Origin: Bacillota bacterium
GTDB lineage: Bacteria > Bacillota > Clostridia > Lachnospirales > Anaerotignaceae
DNA: 64,000 nucleotides
Assembly: GCA_019422105.1 (NCBI GenBank)
Contig: JAHZDZ010000001.1
Span: 1-64,000 of the forward strand
Reading direction: 5' to 3'
Below, piece after piece: positions 18,198 to 25,857 of the stretch. Position 1 is the stretch's first letter, and every line of letters begins with the position of its first letter. Below the pieces are notes generated by a model. That model worked only from the letters and a program-made list of their open reading frames with translations. It was not told where the DNA came from and did no database searches. Both the position numbers and the translations under genes were made by a program.

Positions 18198-18645
18198 GGA
18201 ACTGTACTCCCCTCGTCGCATATTCTTCCACCACTTCATCGGTGTATTTCAAATCTACAAACTGCATCGGGTCAATGAGCATCTCACCCTTCATAACCTT
18301 ATAATGCATATGAGGGCCGGTTGACAGTCCCGTATTTCCCGTCTTGGCTATAATTTCCCCCTGCTTGACCTCATCCCCTACCTTCACAAGGGATTTGTTC
18401 AGATGGGCATAGGTTATTATAAATCCATCCTCAGTCTGAAAGGTCAAAAGGGTTCCCAATGTTTTGGAATTGCGAACCTCCGTCACAACGCCGCTTCTCA
18501 CCGCTCTGGCGCCTGTATTTTCCGCTACGGCAATATCCAGCCCGTCATGCAGCTCCATCTTTTTCAGTATTGGGTTCTCGCGCAGTCCACAGGAGGATGT
18601 AATAATACCATCCACAGGGTTTAGCCATGCCTCTTCCTTTTTCAC
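18190..18645 (-). CDS. spoIVFA: SpoIVFA-like, C-terminal M23/LytM part (second frame)
   Basis: Carries an M23 peptidase-like (LytM) fold: HDGLD, a central beta region, and HMHYK near the end. The GTG at 18645 is only the first candidate start. The same frame is open back to about 18716 and reads KYAAARSDFAGKLISQDDEYTN, which looks like real protein. That open stretch joins the frame of the upstream gene exactly at an A6 run (18709-18714). The two frames together give a protein of about 329 aa with the SpoIVFA plan (cytoplasmic basic tail, one membrane helix, M23 domain). SpoIVFA regulates the SpoIVFB protease. Confidence 0.82.
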   Translation of the reverse strand: MKKEEAWLNPVDGIITSSCGLRENPILKKMELHDGLDIAVAENTGARAVRSGVVTEVRNSKTLGTLLTFQTEDGFIITYAHLNKSLVKVGDEVKQGEIIAKTGNTGLSTGPHMHYKVMKGEMLIDPMQFVDLKYTDEVVEEYATRGVQFHE

Positions 18646-18671
18646 ATTCGTATATTCATCATCCTGGCTAA

Positions 18672-19178
18672 TCAGCTTTCCGGCAAAATCACTTCTGGCG
18701 GCTGCATATTTTTTATCTCACTGTCATCCTGGACGCTGCCGTCCTCTATGTAGACATTGCCCTGTCCGCTGTCCCCCTGATTTTTTTTATCTTCCTCGAT
18801 TTGCTTTTTGCCGTCCTGCTCCTTTTTGTTCTTTTCTTTTTCTCCCTTTACGCCCGCCATGAAATCGGAAGCTTTTTCTCCTATTGTGTGAAAGGCTGCT
18901 ACTGAGCTGTTTTTTATATCCGACAGGCTATCCATGCTGATTTGTGTTTGTACCGCTGTTTTCAGTCTTTCCTCTATGGCGTTAGTGAAATCTGTTTCTA
19001 TGGCTGTAACAGCCAAAACAATAGCTATCATAATAGCACTGACACAGGCCTGAAGTAGAAGCCTCTCTCTGTTCTCCCCTGCGTTTTCCTCCTCCCGCCG
19101 CCCGGAAGGTCTTCTGTCATAGCTTCGGCCGCGCTTACTGTTTTTTCTTATCCTCTTCAGTCTTGTCCTGTTATCCAT
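18672..19178 (-). CDS. spoIVFA: SpoIVFA-like, N-terminal membrane part (first frame)
   Basis: A 168-codon frame with a strongly basic N terminus, one membrane helix (about residues 43-62) and a Lys/Glu/Asp-rich extracytoplasmic linker. It ends at a TGA about 30 nt past an A6 run. A -1 shift on A-AAA-AAT (18708-18714) moves reading into the M23 frame without loss. Either the gene carries a real or artefactual homopolymer indel, or a frameshifted fusion is made. As read literally, it would be a truncated membrane stub. The ribosome site is weak (GCGGGGC). Confidence 0.78.
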   Translation of the reverse strand: MDNRTRLKRIRKNSKRGRSYDRRPSGRREEENAGENRERLLLQACVSAIMIAIVLAVTAIETDFTNAIEERLKTAVQTQISMDSLSDIKNSSVAAFHTIGEKASDFMAGVKGEKEKNKKEQDGKKQIEEDKKNQGDSGQGNVYIEDGSVQDDSEIKNMQPPEVILPES

Positions 19179-19204
19179 AGTAGCCCCGCTTTCTATCTTA
19201 TTCG

Positions 19205-19234
19205 ATATTACAAATATATGGAGGCTTGTAATAT
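19205..19234. promoter_or_regulatory. Inverted repeat between spoIVFA and the XRE gene
   Basis: ATATTACAA (19205-19213) and TTGTAATAT (19226-19234) form a perfect 9-bp inverted repeat with a 12-bp centre in the divergent intergenic region. It may be an operator or a leader hairpin of the spoIVFA transcript. Confidence 0.45.
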
Positions 19235-19260
19235 TTTATGCCCAAAAACAGTTCTCAGAC

Positions 19261-19325
19261 AGTAAGGTTTACTTGACAGGCATATCAATTGCTGTTATTC
19301 TTTTTAAAGTAAGGTAAACATGACA
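19261..19325 (+). promoter_or_regulatory. Two 18-bp direct repeats flanking the XRE promoter
   Basis: AGTAAGGTttACTTGACA (19261-19278) and AGTAAGGTaaACATGACA (19308-19325) match at 15 of 18 positions, 47 bp apart. The first covers the -35 box and the second lies around the transcription start and leader. The first also contains the small palindrome GTAAGGTTTAC. They are probable operators for the adjacent XRE repressor. Confidence 0.6.
19273..19301 (+). promoter_or_regulatory. Promoter of the XRE-def transcript
   Basis: -35 TTGACA (19273-19278) and -10 TATTCT (19296-19301) have a 17-bp spacer, about 40 bp before the XRE start codon. Confidence 0.75.
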
Positions 19326-19340
19326 CCGGGAGATGTATCT

Positions 19341-19604
19341 ATGAAAAATATAGTAAAAAAGCTGCGTGAGGCAATGGGGCTTACACAGGAGGAATTGGGC
19401 AGAGAGGTTGGCACCTCGCGGCAGGCCATCAACGCTATTGAGACGGAAAAAAACGAACCCTCCATATGGCTCGCCCATGATATTGCCCTGTTTTTTGGCA
19501 AATCCATAGAGGAAGTATTTTTATTTGAGACAAGCGCCCGCAAATCAAGGGCGCAGATGAGCAGAGGGGGTTCCTATGGCTGTCAGGAATATCAGAAAAT
19601 ATAA
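19341..19604 (+). CDS. Small XRE-family helix-turn-helix regulator
   Basis: An 87-aa DNA-binding protein that is almost entirely one Cro/CI-type HTH: LREAMGLTQEELGREVGTS then RQAINAIETEKNEPS (about residues 6-45). The family's usual length is 65-70 aa. The last residues are out of family and arise because the frame runs 29 bp into def. ATG 19341 has GGGAG about 8 nt upstream; an earlier in-frame ATG at 19320 lacks a site and falls in the second operator-like repeat. Autorepression is likely, which would also control the overlapping deformylase gene. Confidence 0.85.
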   Translation: MKNIVKKLREAMGLTQEELGREVGTSRQAINAIETEKNEPSIWLAHDIALFFGKSIEEVFLFETSARKSRAQMSRGGSYGCQEYQKI

Positions 19605-20028
19605 GGATGAAATATTGAAAAAGCGCTGTAAGGAAGTAGAAACCGTTGATGAAAAAATAAGGACGCTTTTAAACGATATGGCAGAAACAATGTATCATAA
19701 CAACGGCGGCGGGTTGGCCGCATGCCAAATCGGCATTTTAAAAAGGCTTATTGTAGTGGATATGGGAGAAGGGCTTTTTAAACTGGTCAATCCTGTTATT
19801 GTAGCGGAAGAAGGACAACAGCTTGAAGTGGAGGGCTGTCTGAGTTATCCCGGTATTTGGGGCATCGTCAAACGTCCGTTAAAAGTAACAGTAGAGGCGC
19901 TGAATGAAAACGGGGAAAAAATTGTTCTTCACGGAAAAGGACCTATGGCAAAATGCTTATGCCATGAAATAGACCATCTCGACGGCATTACCTTTACAAA
20001 AAAGGTAAAGGAATTCGTGGAGGTGTAA
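19576..20028 (+). CDS. def: Peptide deformylase
   Basis: A metalloenzyme that removes the N-formyl group from nascent proteins. The 150-aa length is typical of type 1 clostridial enzymes. All three motifs are present: GGGLAACQ (residues 44-51), EGCLS with the metal cysteine, and HEIDH with two metal histidines and the catalytic Glu. Its start lies inside the 3' end of the XRE gene (29-bp overlap), and GAGGGGG within that gene serves as ribosome site. It is not next to fmt or priA, so it may be a second, regulated deformylase copy. Confidence 0.94.
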   Translation: MAVRNIRKYKDEILKKRCKEVETVDEKIRTLLNDMAETMYHNNGGGLAACQIGILKRLIVVDMGEGLFKLVNPVIVAEEGQQLEVEGCLSYPGIWGIVKRPLKVTVEALNENGEKIVLHGKGPMAKCLCHEIDHLDGITFTKKVKEFVEV

Positions 20029-20088
20029 CTGTATAAAAGTTAATCAATATCTTAGGGACTCCGTCCTTTAAACCTGTAAGGGATTTGT

Positions 20089-20184
20089 CTCCGCTTCGGT
20101 CGGCGCTAAGCGAACGTCCACAGGACGTTCAGTCTCTCCGCTCCGCTTCGGTCGGCGCTAAGCGAACGTCCACAGGACGTTCAG
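20089..20184. repeat. Two-copy tandem repeat, 44-bp unit, period 52
   Basis: An identical 44-bp unit occurs at 20089-20132 and 20141-20184, separated by TCTCTCCG. Each unit contains CTCCGCTTCGGTCGGCG and the palindrome GAACGTCCACAGGACGTTC. A diverged inverted relative is in 16895-16950. There is no coding frame with a ribosome site. The following 20185-20504 is repeat-like decayed sequence with a hairpin TCCGCTTTTT/AAAAAGCGGA near 20338; I see no gene there. Confidence 0.85.
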
Positions 20185-20504
20185 CGCCCCTTGAACCAAA
20201 TGGACTATAAAAAGTTAAAACTTTGAACTCTGTCTACATCTGCAAGCCTTCCAAAAGATTTGACCGAAATTTTGCGCAAAAGGAAACAAATCTATATTTT
20301 GCAAAGAAAACGCAGTTATCCGAAAAAGTTTTTATTCCGCTTTTTTCAAAAAGCGGATGGGTTTGGGCCAGGGATTCCCACAAACTTTATTCGTGGGAAA
20401 CCGGCTATGCCCAAGGTTTTATTGCGGCATCTTAATAAGTTTTTGCTTTTTTCAAAAAGCGAGTGTGCTTCGACTACAGCATTAAGGCAGGTGTTTCCCC
20501 TCTC

Positions 20505-21620
20505 TTACAGCAAATCTACATTTTCAAACTGCTCTGCCAAGAGCATATGCTCATAAATCTGGCCGATTATTGTGCTTTGCATATTGGCAACCTCATACTG
20601 TGCCTGCTTCACCTCAAGCTCTGTCGCCATATTCAGTTCATATTTTTTCTTCGTCGTCTCATATTTTGTTTTCAATATTTCCAGCTGGCTCAGATTATTA
20701 CTGTAGTTAGATTCCAGTGTCATAATCTCATTATAGCAGCTTCTGATGCTGTTTTTTAAAGCCTCCTTCGCATCCTTCAAAGAAAGGCTGGCGTTTGTCA
20801 CACTGTTTTCCAATGATGCGTAAGACGCTGAACCGTTGGCATAAAACATATCCAGCTGCTTTTCCGCCAACTCCAGATTGTTCTCCTTCTGCTTAATATT
20901 TGTACTGCTCGTAAGCTTTCTTGTGATATAGCTGTCAATGGAAGTATCCATCTGAAGAGGGGTAAAGTCCTCCTCCAAAACCAGCTTATATCTTTTATCG
21001 GAATTTTCCCCAATCAATACATTGAAGGAAGCATATGCCTCTTCCAATGACTTTTCCTTTTCCGAAAGAGCTGCCTTACTCTTTAGATAAGACAACTCGC
21101 TCTCCGAAAGCTCCTGGGAGGAGATCATCCCAAGAGTCGCCTTTTTACGGCTGATAACCAGCTCTGCCTCGTCATTTTTTAATGCCATCTCCTCCAAAGC
21201 TAAGCTTCTCTCCGCATTTAAAAGCGTCACATAAGCACTTTTCATGGAATTTTCCACTGACGCCTTCTGCTGTTCATAGTTCATCAGAGAGTTGGCACGG
21301 TTAATATCGTATTTGATGATAGACAAAAGCTCCGAAAAGCCATCTGTTCCTTTATAAATAAAGTCGTTATATAAATCATCCCTCTCGTCCTCATTTAATT
21401 CCAGCTCCGCATTTGTCATTTTCAGATTCGTATTGTTTTTCAGCGCCTTTTCTATGGCAGTGTCCAGTGTGAGAACCTCCGTCTCACTGTTTTCCTGTAT
21501 GCCCATAACGCTGTTAAATTCCTCATAATAGGCAGCACTTGCCGTCTCACCAGCCAAAGCAGGTGTAGCTTGCGCCGCAACGCTTAATATCAACAGTATC
21601 GCCGCCGCTCTTTTTATCAT
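20505..21620 (-). CDS. TolC-family (outer membrane efflux protein fold) protein
   Basis: A 371-aa secreted protein. Its signal peptide is MIKRAAAILLILSVAAQA with cleavage near ALAGE. Two long alpha-helical repeats follow, ending in the TolC-type pattern YELNMATELEVKQAQYEVANM. The usual beta-barrel strands are poorly represented. In a Gram-positive genome such proteins cannot be outer-membrane channels and may act as a periplasm-like adaptor to the cell wall. It is the last gene of the adaptor-ABC-RR-HK operon, 24 bp after the kinase gene. AGGAGG lies upstream of the ATG. Confidence 0.8.
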   Translation of the reverse strand: MIKRAAAILLILSVAAQATPALAGETASAAYYEEFNSVMGIQENSETEVLTLDTAIEKALKNNTNLKMTNAELELNEDERDDLYNDFIYKGTDGFSELLSIIKYDINRANSLMNYEQQKASVENSMKSAYVTLLNAERSLALEEMALKNDEAELVISRKKATLGMISSQELSESELSYLKSKAALSEKEKSLEEAYASFNVLIGENSDKRYKLVLEEDFTPLQMDTSIDSYITRKLTSSTNIKQKENNLELAEKQLDMFYANGSASYASLENSVTNASLSLKDAKEALKNSIRSCYNEIMTLESNYSNNLSQLEILKTKYETTKKKYELNMATELEVKQAQYEVANMQSTIIGQIYEHMLLAEQFENVDLL

Positions 21621-21644
21621 ATCTCTATATCCTCCTTAAAAATC

Positions 21645-23168
21645 CTATTCCTTGAAAAGATGAAATTTACTGGTAAAGGAAGTCCCCTCTCCCAATGTAC
21701 TGTTCACAATTATCTCTCCGTGATGGCTGTCCATAATCCATTTTGCTATGGAAAGTCCAAGTCCCGTGCCGGGTATCTCCTTATTCCTGGATTTATCCGC
21801 TCTGTAAAACCGGTCAAAAATATGGGGCAAATCCTCAGCCTCCATGCCGGCGCCATTATCGGATACACTGATATAACCGTACTGTTTATCCTTCCAGACA
21901 CAAAACAGTATTTCTCCTGTCTCCTGACTTGTATATTTCAGTGAATTTTCCGTATAAATCCACAACAGCTGCTTTAAAAGGTCAGGATCTGCATATACCT
22001 TTACCTCATCCTTTTCCTCCAGCTTTACCAGACGTCCGGTTTCCATTACCCTTAACTCTCTGGCAATATCCTGTGCCATCTGATTCAGAGTTATTTCCTG
22101 CTTTTGCAGATGGTTTTTATTCTGGTCGCTTTTCGCCAGAAAAAGAAGCTTCTTAATTAAGGTACTCATATGCTCCGTTTCCGCCAGTATGGAATCAATG
22201 GACTCCTGCAATATCGTCGGATCGCTTTTGCCCCAGCGGTTGACTAAATTGGCATAGCCTTGAATCACAGAAATAGGTGTCCTCAGCTCATGACTGGCAT
22301 CAGAAATAAACTGTGTCTGCCTCTGAAAGGATTCCTCCAGCCTCTCAATCATGGAATTAAAGGTTATACTCAACTCCTTCATTTCATCGTCAGGCCCGCT
22401 CAGCTCTATTCTTTGGCTCAAATCCTCTATGCTGATCCTCTCCGCTGTCTGTCTTATATTCTCCACAGGCTTTAATATCAGGCGGCTGATATACTTTCCT
22501 ATGAGAAAAGCGATTAAAATACCCACCGCGTCCAATATCAAAAGGCGCAGGGCAAATCCGTAAACGTAATACCTCTGCTCCGTAATCATCTTAAAGGCCT
22601 GAACAAAATAGATGTTTTCTCCGTAGGAAACAGTCCTCTCCACAAGCATAAACTCGTTGCCGCCGTCCCCCTGAATCATATATTCTCTTCCATCATTGCG
22701 GGGGCTTTTTTTCTCATTCTTAATGCTTTTCTCATCAGCGCCGGAAAAGCCGGGGAAACCCTCCTCCTCAGGCGGCAGCTGTGTCCTTCCCTCTATACCG
22801 CCGTCCTTCGCCGAATCCTGATGCCGGATCATGTTTTTCACCATTTCAGGCTGTATGACAAATGGGGGAAGCCCTCCTATGGCACTTTTGTAATAATCCC
22901 CCGTCTTCATATTCACTATCATAAATTCTACATACTTATTCTGCAGAAGTCCCTCCAACGCCTCGTCCGTTATTTCACTTCCCGATTCTATGGCCTTCTG
23001 GATATTGTCAACAGACTGGATTACCTCCTGTCTTACAGAGCTTTCCCGAACCAAAACTGCGTTTCCCATGATAATTACGCTTATCACAATAATGGTCAGG
23101 GAAAATATGCCGCCGTATAATATCGTAATTTTCTTTGCTATCTTCGTGTTCTTAAATTTTCCAAGCAT
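21645..23168 (-). CDS. Sensor histidine kinase
   Basis: A 507-aa membrane kinase. TM1 is near residues 20-40, followed by an extracytoplasmic sensor of about 150 aa, TM2 and a HAMP domain (about 215-265). The H box is HELRTPISVIQG, then an N box (ENSLKYT), G1 (DNGAGM) and G2 (GTGLGLSIAK). ATG 23168 is chosen with GAGGA 8 nt upstream; the TTG and ATG further upstream overlap the regulator gene. The sensor loop is Glu/Gln/Pro-rich and not recognised. It pairs with the OmpR-type regulator directly upstream; a cationic peptide or envelope stress signal is a reasonable guess. Confidence 0.92.
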   Translation of the reverse strand: MLGKFKNTKIAKKITILYGGIFSLTIIVISVIIMGNAVLVRESSVRQEVIQSVDNIQKAIESGSEITDEALEGLLQNKYVEFMIVNMKTGDYYKSAIGGLPPFVIQPEMVKNMIRHQDSAKDGGIEGRTQLPPEEEGFPGFSGADEKSIKNEKKSPRNDGREYMIQGDGGNEFMLVERTVSYGENIYFVQAFKMITEQRYYVYGFALRLLILDAVGILIAFLIGKYISRLILKPVENIRQTAERISIEDLSQRIELSGPDDEMKELSITFNSMIERLEESFQRQTQFISDASHELRTPISVIQGYANLVNRWGKSDPTILQESIDSILAETEHMSTLIKKLLFLAKSDQNKNHLQKQEITLNQMAQDIARELRVMETGRLVKLEEKDEVKVYADPDLLKQLLWIYTENSLKYTSQETGEILFCVWKDKQYGYISVSDNGAGMEAEDLPHIFDRFYRADKSRNKEIPGTGLGLSIAKWIMDSHHGEIIVNSTLGEGTSFTSKFHLFKE

Positions 23169-23172
23169 ACTC

Positions 23173-23859
23173 TCATTCCTCATCCTTGACAAAGTAGCCG
23201 ACGCCTCTGATGGTATGAATATACTTTGTATTAAAATGCTCGTCTATCTTGGCGCGCAGATAACGGACATACACATCCACAACATTAGTCTCTCCTATAT
23301 AATTGTAGCCCCACACCTGATTGAGAATCTGCTCTCTGCTCAAAACGATATTTTTATTCTGCACCATGTAAAGCAAAAGCTCATACTCCTTTTTGGTCAG
23401 CTCCACAGCCTCGTCCTTTACCTTGACAAAGCGCTTATCCATATCAATGGTCAAATCCTGTACCTGAAGAATATTTTTTTTATCACTGCGCTGCCTGTTC
23501 CTTTTCAGCGCAACCCTCATACGCGCCAAAAGCTCTTCTATGGCAAAGGGCTTCGTGATATAATCGTCGGCACCGCTGTCAAGCCCCGCCACCTTATCCA
23601 TCACCTCATCCTTTGCCGTAAGCATTATAATAGGGATATCGGAGGATTTGCGTATTCTTCTGCATATCTCTATGCCATTGAGCCCCGGAAGCATCAGATC
23701 AAGGAGCAGGAGATCAAACTCCCCCTCCAAAAAAGTATCAAGTCCTTCCCTGCCGTTATGGCAGATTGTCACCTGGTAACCCTCGTATTTCAGTTCCAGC
23801 TCAACAAACCTGGCAAGCTTGATTTCATCCTCAATAAGTAAAATTCTTCCGTTTTCCAT
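23173..23859 (-). CDS. OmpR/PhoB-family response regulator
   Basis: A 228-aa two-domain regulator. The receiver has the acidic pocket EDE (residues 10-12), phospho-acceptor Asp54 in LLLDLMLPG and Lys103 in ITKPF. The C-terminal winged helix (about 130-225) includes LTKKEYELL and VDVYVRYLRAKID. AGGAG precedes the ATG. The stop lies 4 bp before the kinase start. The likely target is its own operon: an 11-bp-period direct repeat upstream of the adaptor gene (27546-27567) looks like a tandem OmpR-type half-site pair. Confidence 0.94.
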   Translation of the reverse strand: MENGRILLIEDEIKLARFVELELKYEGYQVTICHNGREGLDTFLEGEFDLLLLDLMLPGLNGIEICRRIRKSSDIPIIMLTAKDEVMDKVAGLDSGADDYITKPFAIEELLARMRVALKRNRQRSDKKNILQVQDLTIDMDKRFVKVKDEAVELTKKEYELLLYMVQNKNIVLSREQILNQVWGYNYIGETNVVDVYVRYLRAKIDEHFNTKYIHTIRGVGYFVKDEE

Positions 23860-23906
23860 GTTTTTCCGTCTCCTATCCTGATTTCCCTTTCTGCTTTACC
23901 TGACGA

Positions 23907-25124
23907 TTATTCAAAGCGCAGGGCTTCAATGGGGTCTAAAAGAGCCGCCTTATTGGCAGGCGCCACACCAAAAACAATGCCGATTGCCATGGATATGCCC
24001 ACAGCCCCCACAATAGAAATGAAAGACATGACCGGTGCAATTCCCGCAAAGCTGCCAATCACCAGTGCTCCCAGCCAGCCAAATAAGAGTCCCATAAAAC
24101 CGCCGATACCGGTTAATATGATGGCTTCCGTGATAAACTGTGTCCTGATATCCTTATTTTTCGCCCCTATAGCCTTTCTGATACCGATTTCCTTTGTCCT
24201 CTCCGTCACTGTTACCATCATAATGTTCATAACACCGATACCGCCTACCAAAAGGGATATGGCAGCAACAAAGCCGATAAACAGCGTCACATAGGACAGT
24301 ATGGAATTGATGGAATCCACAATTTCTGTGGTATCCTGTATATAATATTTGTCCTTATTTCCGTGAAAATCCGAGAGGGCGTTCAAAATTGCCGTCTTCA
24401 TCTCCTCCGACTGACTGACGTCCTCCAATACAACGGATATGCCGCCCAGCGTAGAACCCGTAAAAATTTTCATGGCTGTGCCAATCGGCATAATGACAGA
24501 GTCAGGATACTCATCACTGAACTCGCTTTCTGTGGAGGCATTCGCATTTTCTGTTATGCCCACAACCGTCAGCTTATTGGTGCCCTTCCATGTCTTCAGG
24601 GATATCTTCTGCCCTATGACATCCTCCCCGCTCTCTCCAAACACCTTTAACGCCGTTGTGTCGTTGATGACACAGACGGAGCTTTTCAGCTGAGAGTCAT
24701 TATTTGTAATATATCTTCCATATAACAGCTTGTCGTTATTGATATACTTATAATCTGACATTACGCCCGTAACAGAAGCATTATTTGTCTCCTGAGGATC
24801 AAGAAGCTTAATGACGGCATTATTTCCGCTGTAGGTAGGGGATATATACTGTATCCCCTCCATTTTTTTGAGCAGGTCGTAATCATCCATGGTAAGTAAA
24901 TCCCTTGTCTCAATATCTCTTGAAGAAACCATGCTGATTGTCAGAGAGCCTGTGCCGAAGGATTCAAATTCCTCCTCTATAGCCGCCTGGCTGCCGTTTC
25001 CGATGGACACTATCATAATCACCGAGCTGATACCAATAATTATACCAAGCATGGTCAGAAATGTCCTCAGTTTATTGGAAAATACATTTTGAAAGGATGA
25101 TTTCAAGCATTCCAAAAAGTCCAC
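23907..25124 (-). CDS. MacB-type ABC transporter permease
   Basis: A 405-aa permease with the MacB plan: N-terminal TM (NKLRTFLTMLGIIIGISSVI), a large extracytoplasmic MacB-PCD domain (about residues 50-270) and three C-terminal helices (ERTKEIGIRKAIGAK after TM2, then FGVAPANKAALLDPIEALR). The start is GTG 25124, immediately after the TAA of the ATPase gene, so the two are coupled. MacB-type exporters work by mechanotransmission with an adaptor protein rather than by direct membrane transport. Substrate unknown; macrolides, peptides or lipoproteins are possible. Confidence 0.92.
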   Translation of the reverse strand: MDFLECLKSSFQNVFSNKLRTFLTMLGIIIGISSVIMIVSIGNGSQAAIEEEFESFGTGSLTISMVSSRDIETRDLLTMDDYDLLKKMEGIQYISPTYSGNNAVIKLLDPQETNNASVTGVMSDYKYINNDKLLYGRYITNNDSQLKSSVCVINDTTALKVFGESGEDVIGQKISLKTWKGTNKLTVVGITENANASTESEFSDEYPDSVIMPIGTAMKIFTGSTLGGISVVLEDVSQSEEMKTAILNALSDFHGNKDKYYIQDTTEIVDSINSILSYVTLFIGFVAAISLLVGGIGVMNIMMVTVTERTKEIGIRKAIGAKNKDIRTQFITEAIILTGIGGFMGLLFGWLGALVIGSFAGIAPVMSFISIVGAVGISMAIGIVFGVAPANKAALLDPIEALRFE

Positions 25125-25125
25125 C

Positions 25126-25836
25126 TTATGCCGCCCCCCCTGCTGTCTTTCTATCCATCACCGGACCGTCGTTTATAATATGTCCGTCCTTAAAGAGCAC
25201 AATTCTTTTGGTAAACCGGGCTACATCCTCCTCATGGGTTACCATCACAACCGTAACACCGTCGTTATTCAGTTTTTGAAAAATCTCCATTATCTCCACC
25301 GTTGAACGGCTGTCCAGATTTCCGGTTGGCTCATCCGCCATGATAATGGCCGGATCGTTTACCAGACTTCTGGCAATGGCCACCCTCTGCCTCTGTCCTC
25401 CGGACAGCTCGTTCGGCTTATGGTGCACTCTCTTTTCAAGTCCTACCTTTGCCAGAGCGTCCATTGCCCTTTCCCTTCTCGTCCTTCTGTCAAAGCCCGC
25501 GTATACCATCGGCAGCTCCACATTTTCCAGTGCGCTGAGCTTTGGCAGAAGATTGAAGGACTGAAAAACAAATCCTATCTTTCTGTTTCTGATTTCGGCA
25601 AGCTGGCCGTCTCTGAAATGAGCCACATTTTCACCCTCCAGAAAATACTCCCCGCTGCTTGGCGTATCCAGACACCCCAGAATATTCATCATAGTGGATT
25701 TTCCCGACCCGCTGGTTCCCATAATAGAAACAAATTCACCCTGGCTCACGCTGAAATTAATATTTTCCAGGGCAAGCACTGCAAGCTCTCCCTGATTATA
25801 CTGTTTACACAAATTTTCTAACCGAAGCAATTCCAT
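25126..25836 (-). CDS. MacB-type ABC transporter ATP-binding protein
   Basis: A 236-aa ATPase of the LolD/MacB class. It has Walker A GTSGSGKST, Q-loop VFQSFNLLPKLSALEN, signature LSGGQRQR, Walker B IIMADEPTGNLD and the switch histidine in VTHEEDVA. ATG 25836 follows GGTGAG closely; an in-frame ATG at 25848 is an alternative. The gene sits between the adaptor gene (21 bp upstream) and the permease, with which it forms the transporter. Confidence 0.94.
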   Translation of the reverse strand: MELLRLENLCKQYNQGELAVLALENINFSVSQGEFVSIMGTSGSGKSTMMNILGCLDTPSSGEYFLEGENVAHFRDGQLAEIRNRKIGFVFQSFNLLPKLSALENVELPMVYAGFDRRTRRERAMDALAKVGLEKRVHHKPNELSGGQRQRVAIARSLVNDPAIIMADEPTGNLDSRSTVEIMEIFQKLNNDGVTVVMVTHEEDVARFTKRIVLFKDGHIINDGPVMDRKTAGGAA

Positions 25837-25857
25837 TTTTCTCACCATCCCACTGTT

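Noticed and set aside
20089..20184. CRISPR array
   Set aside because: Only two direct copies with an 8-bp gap and no spacer-length unique sequence; no cas genes in the window.
22990..23841. Long plus-strand open frame (283 codons) opposite the response regulator and kinase
   Set aside because: It is fully antisense to two genes with clear domains, has no ribosome site, and its translation matches no family.
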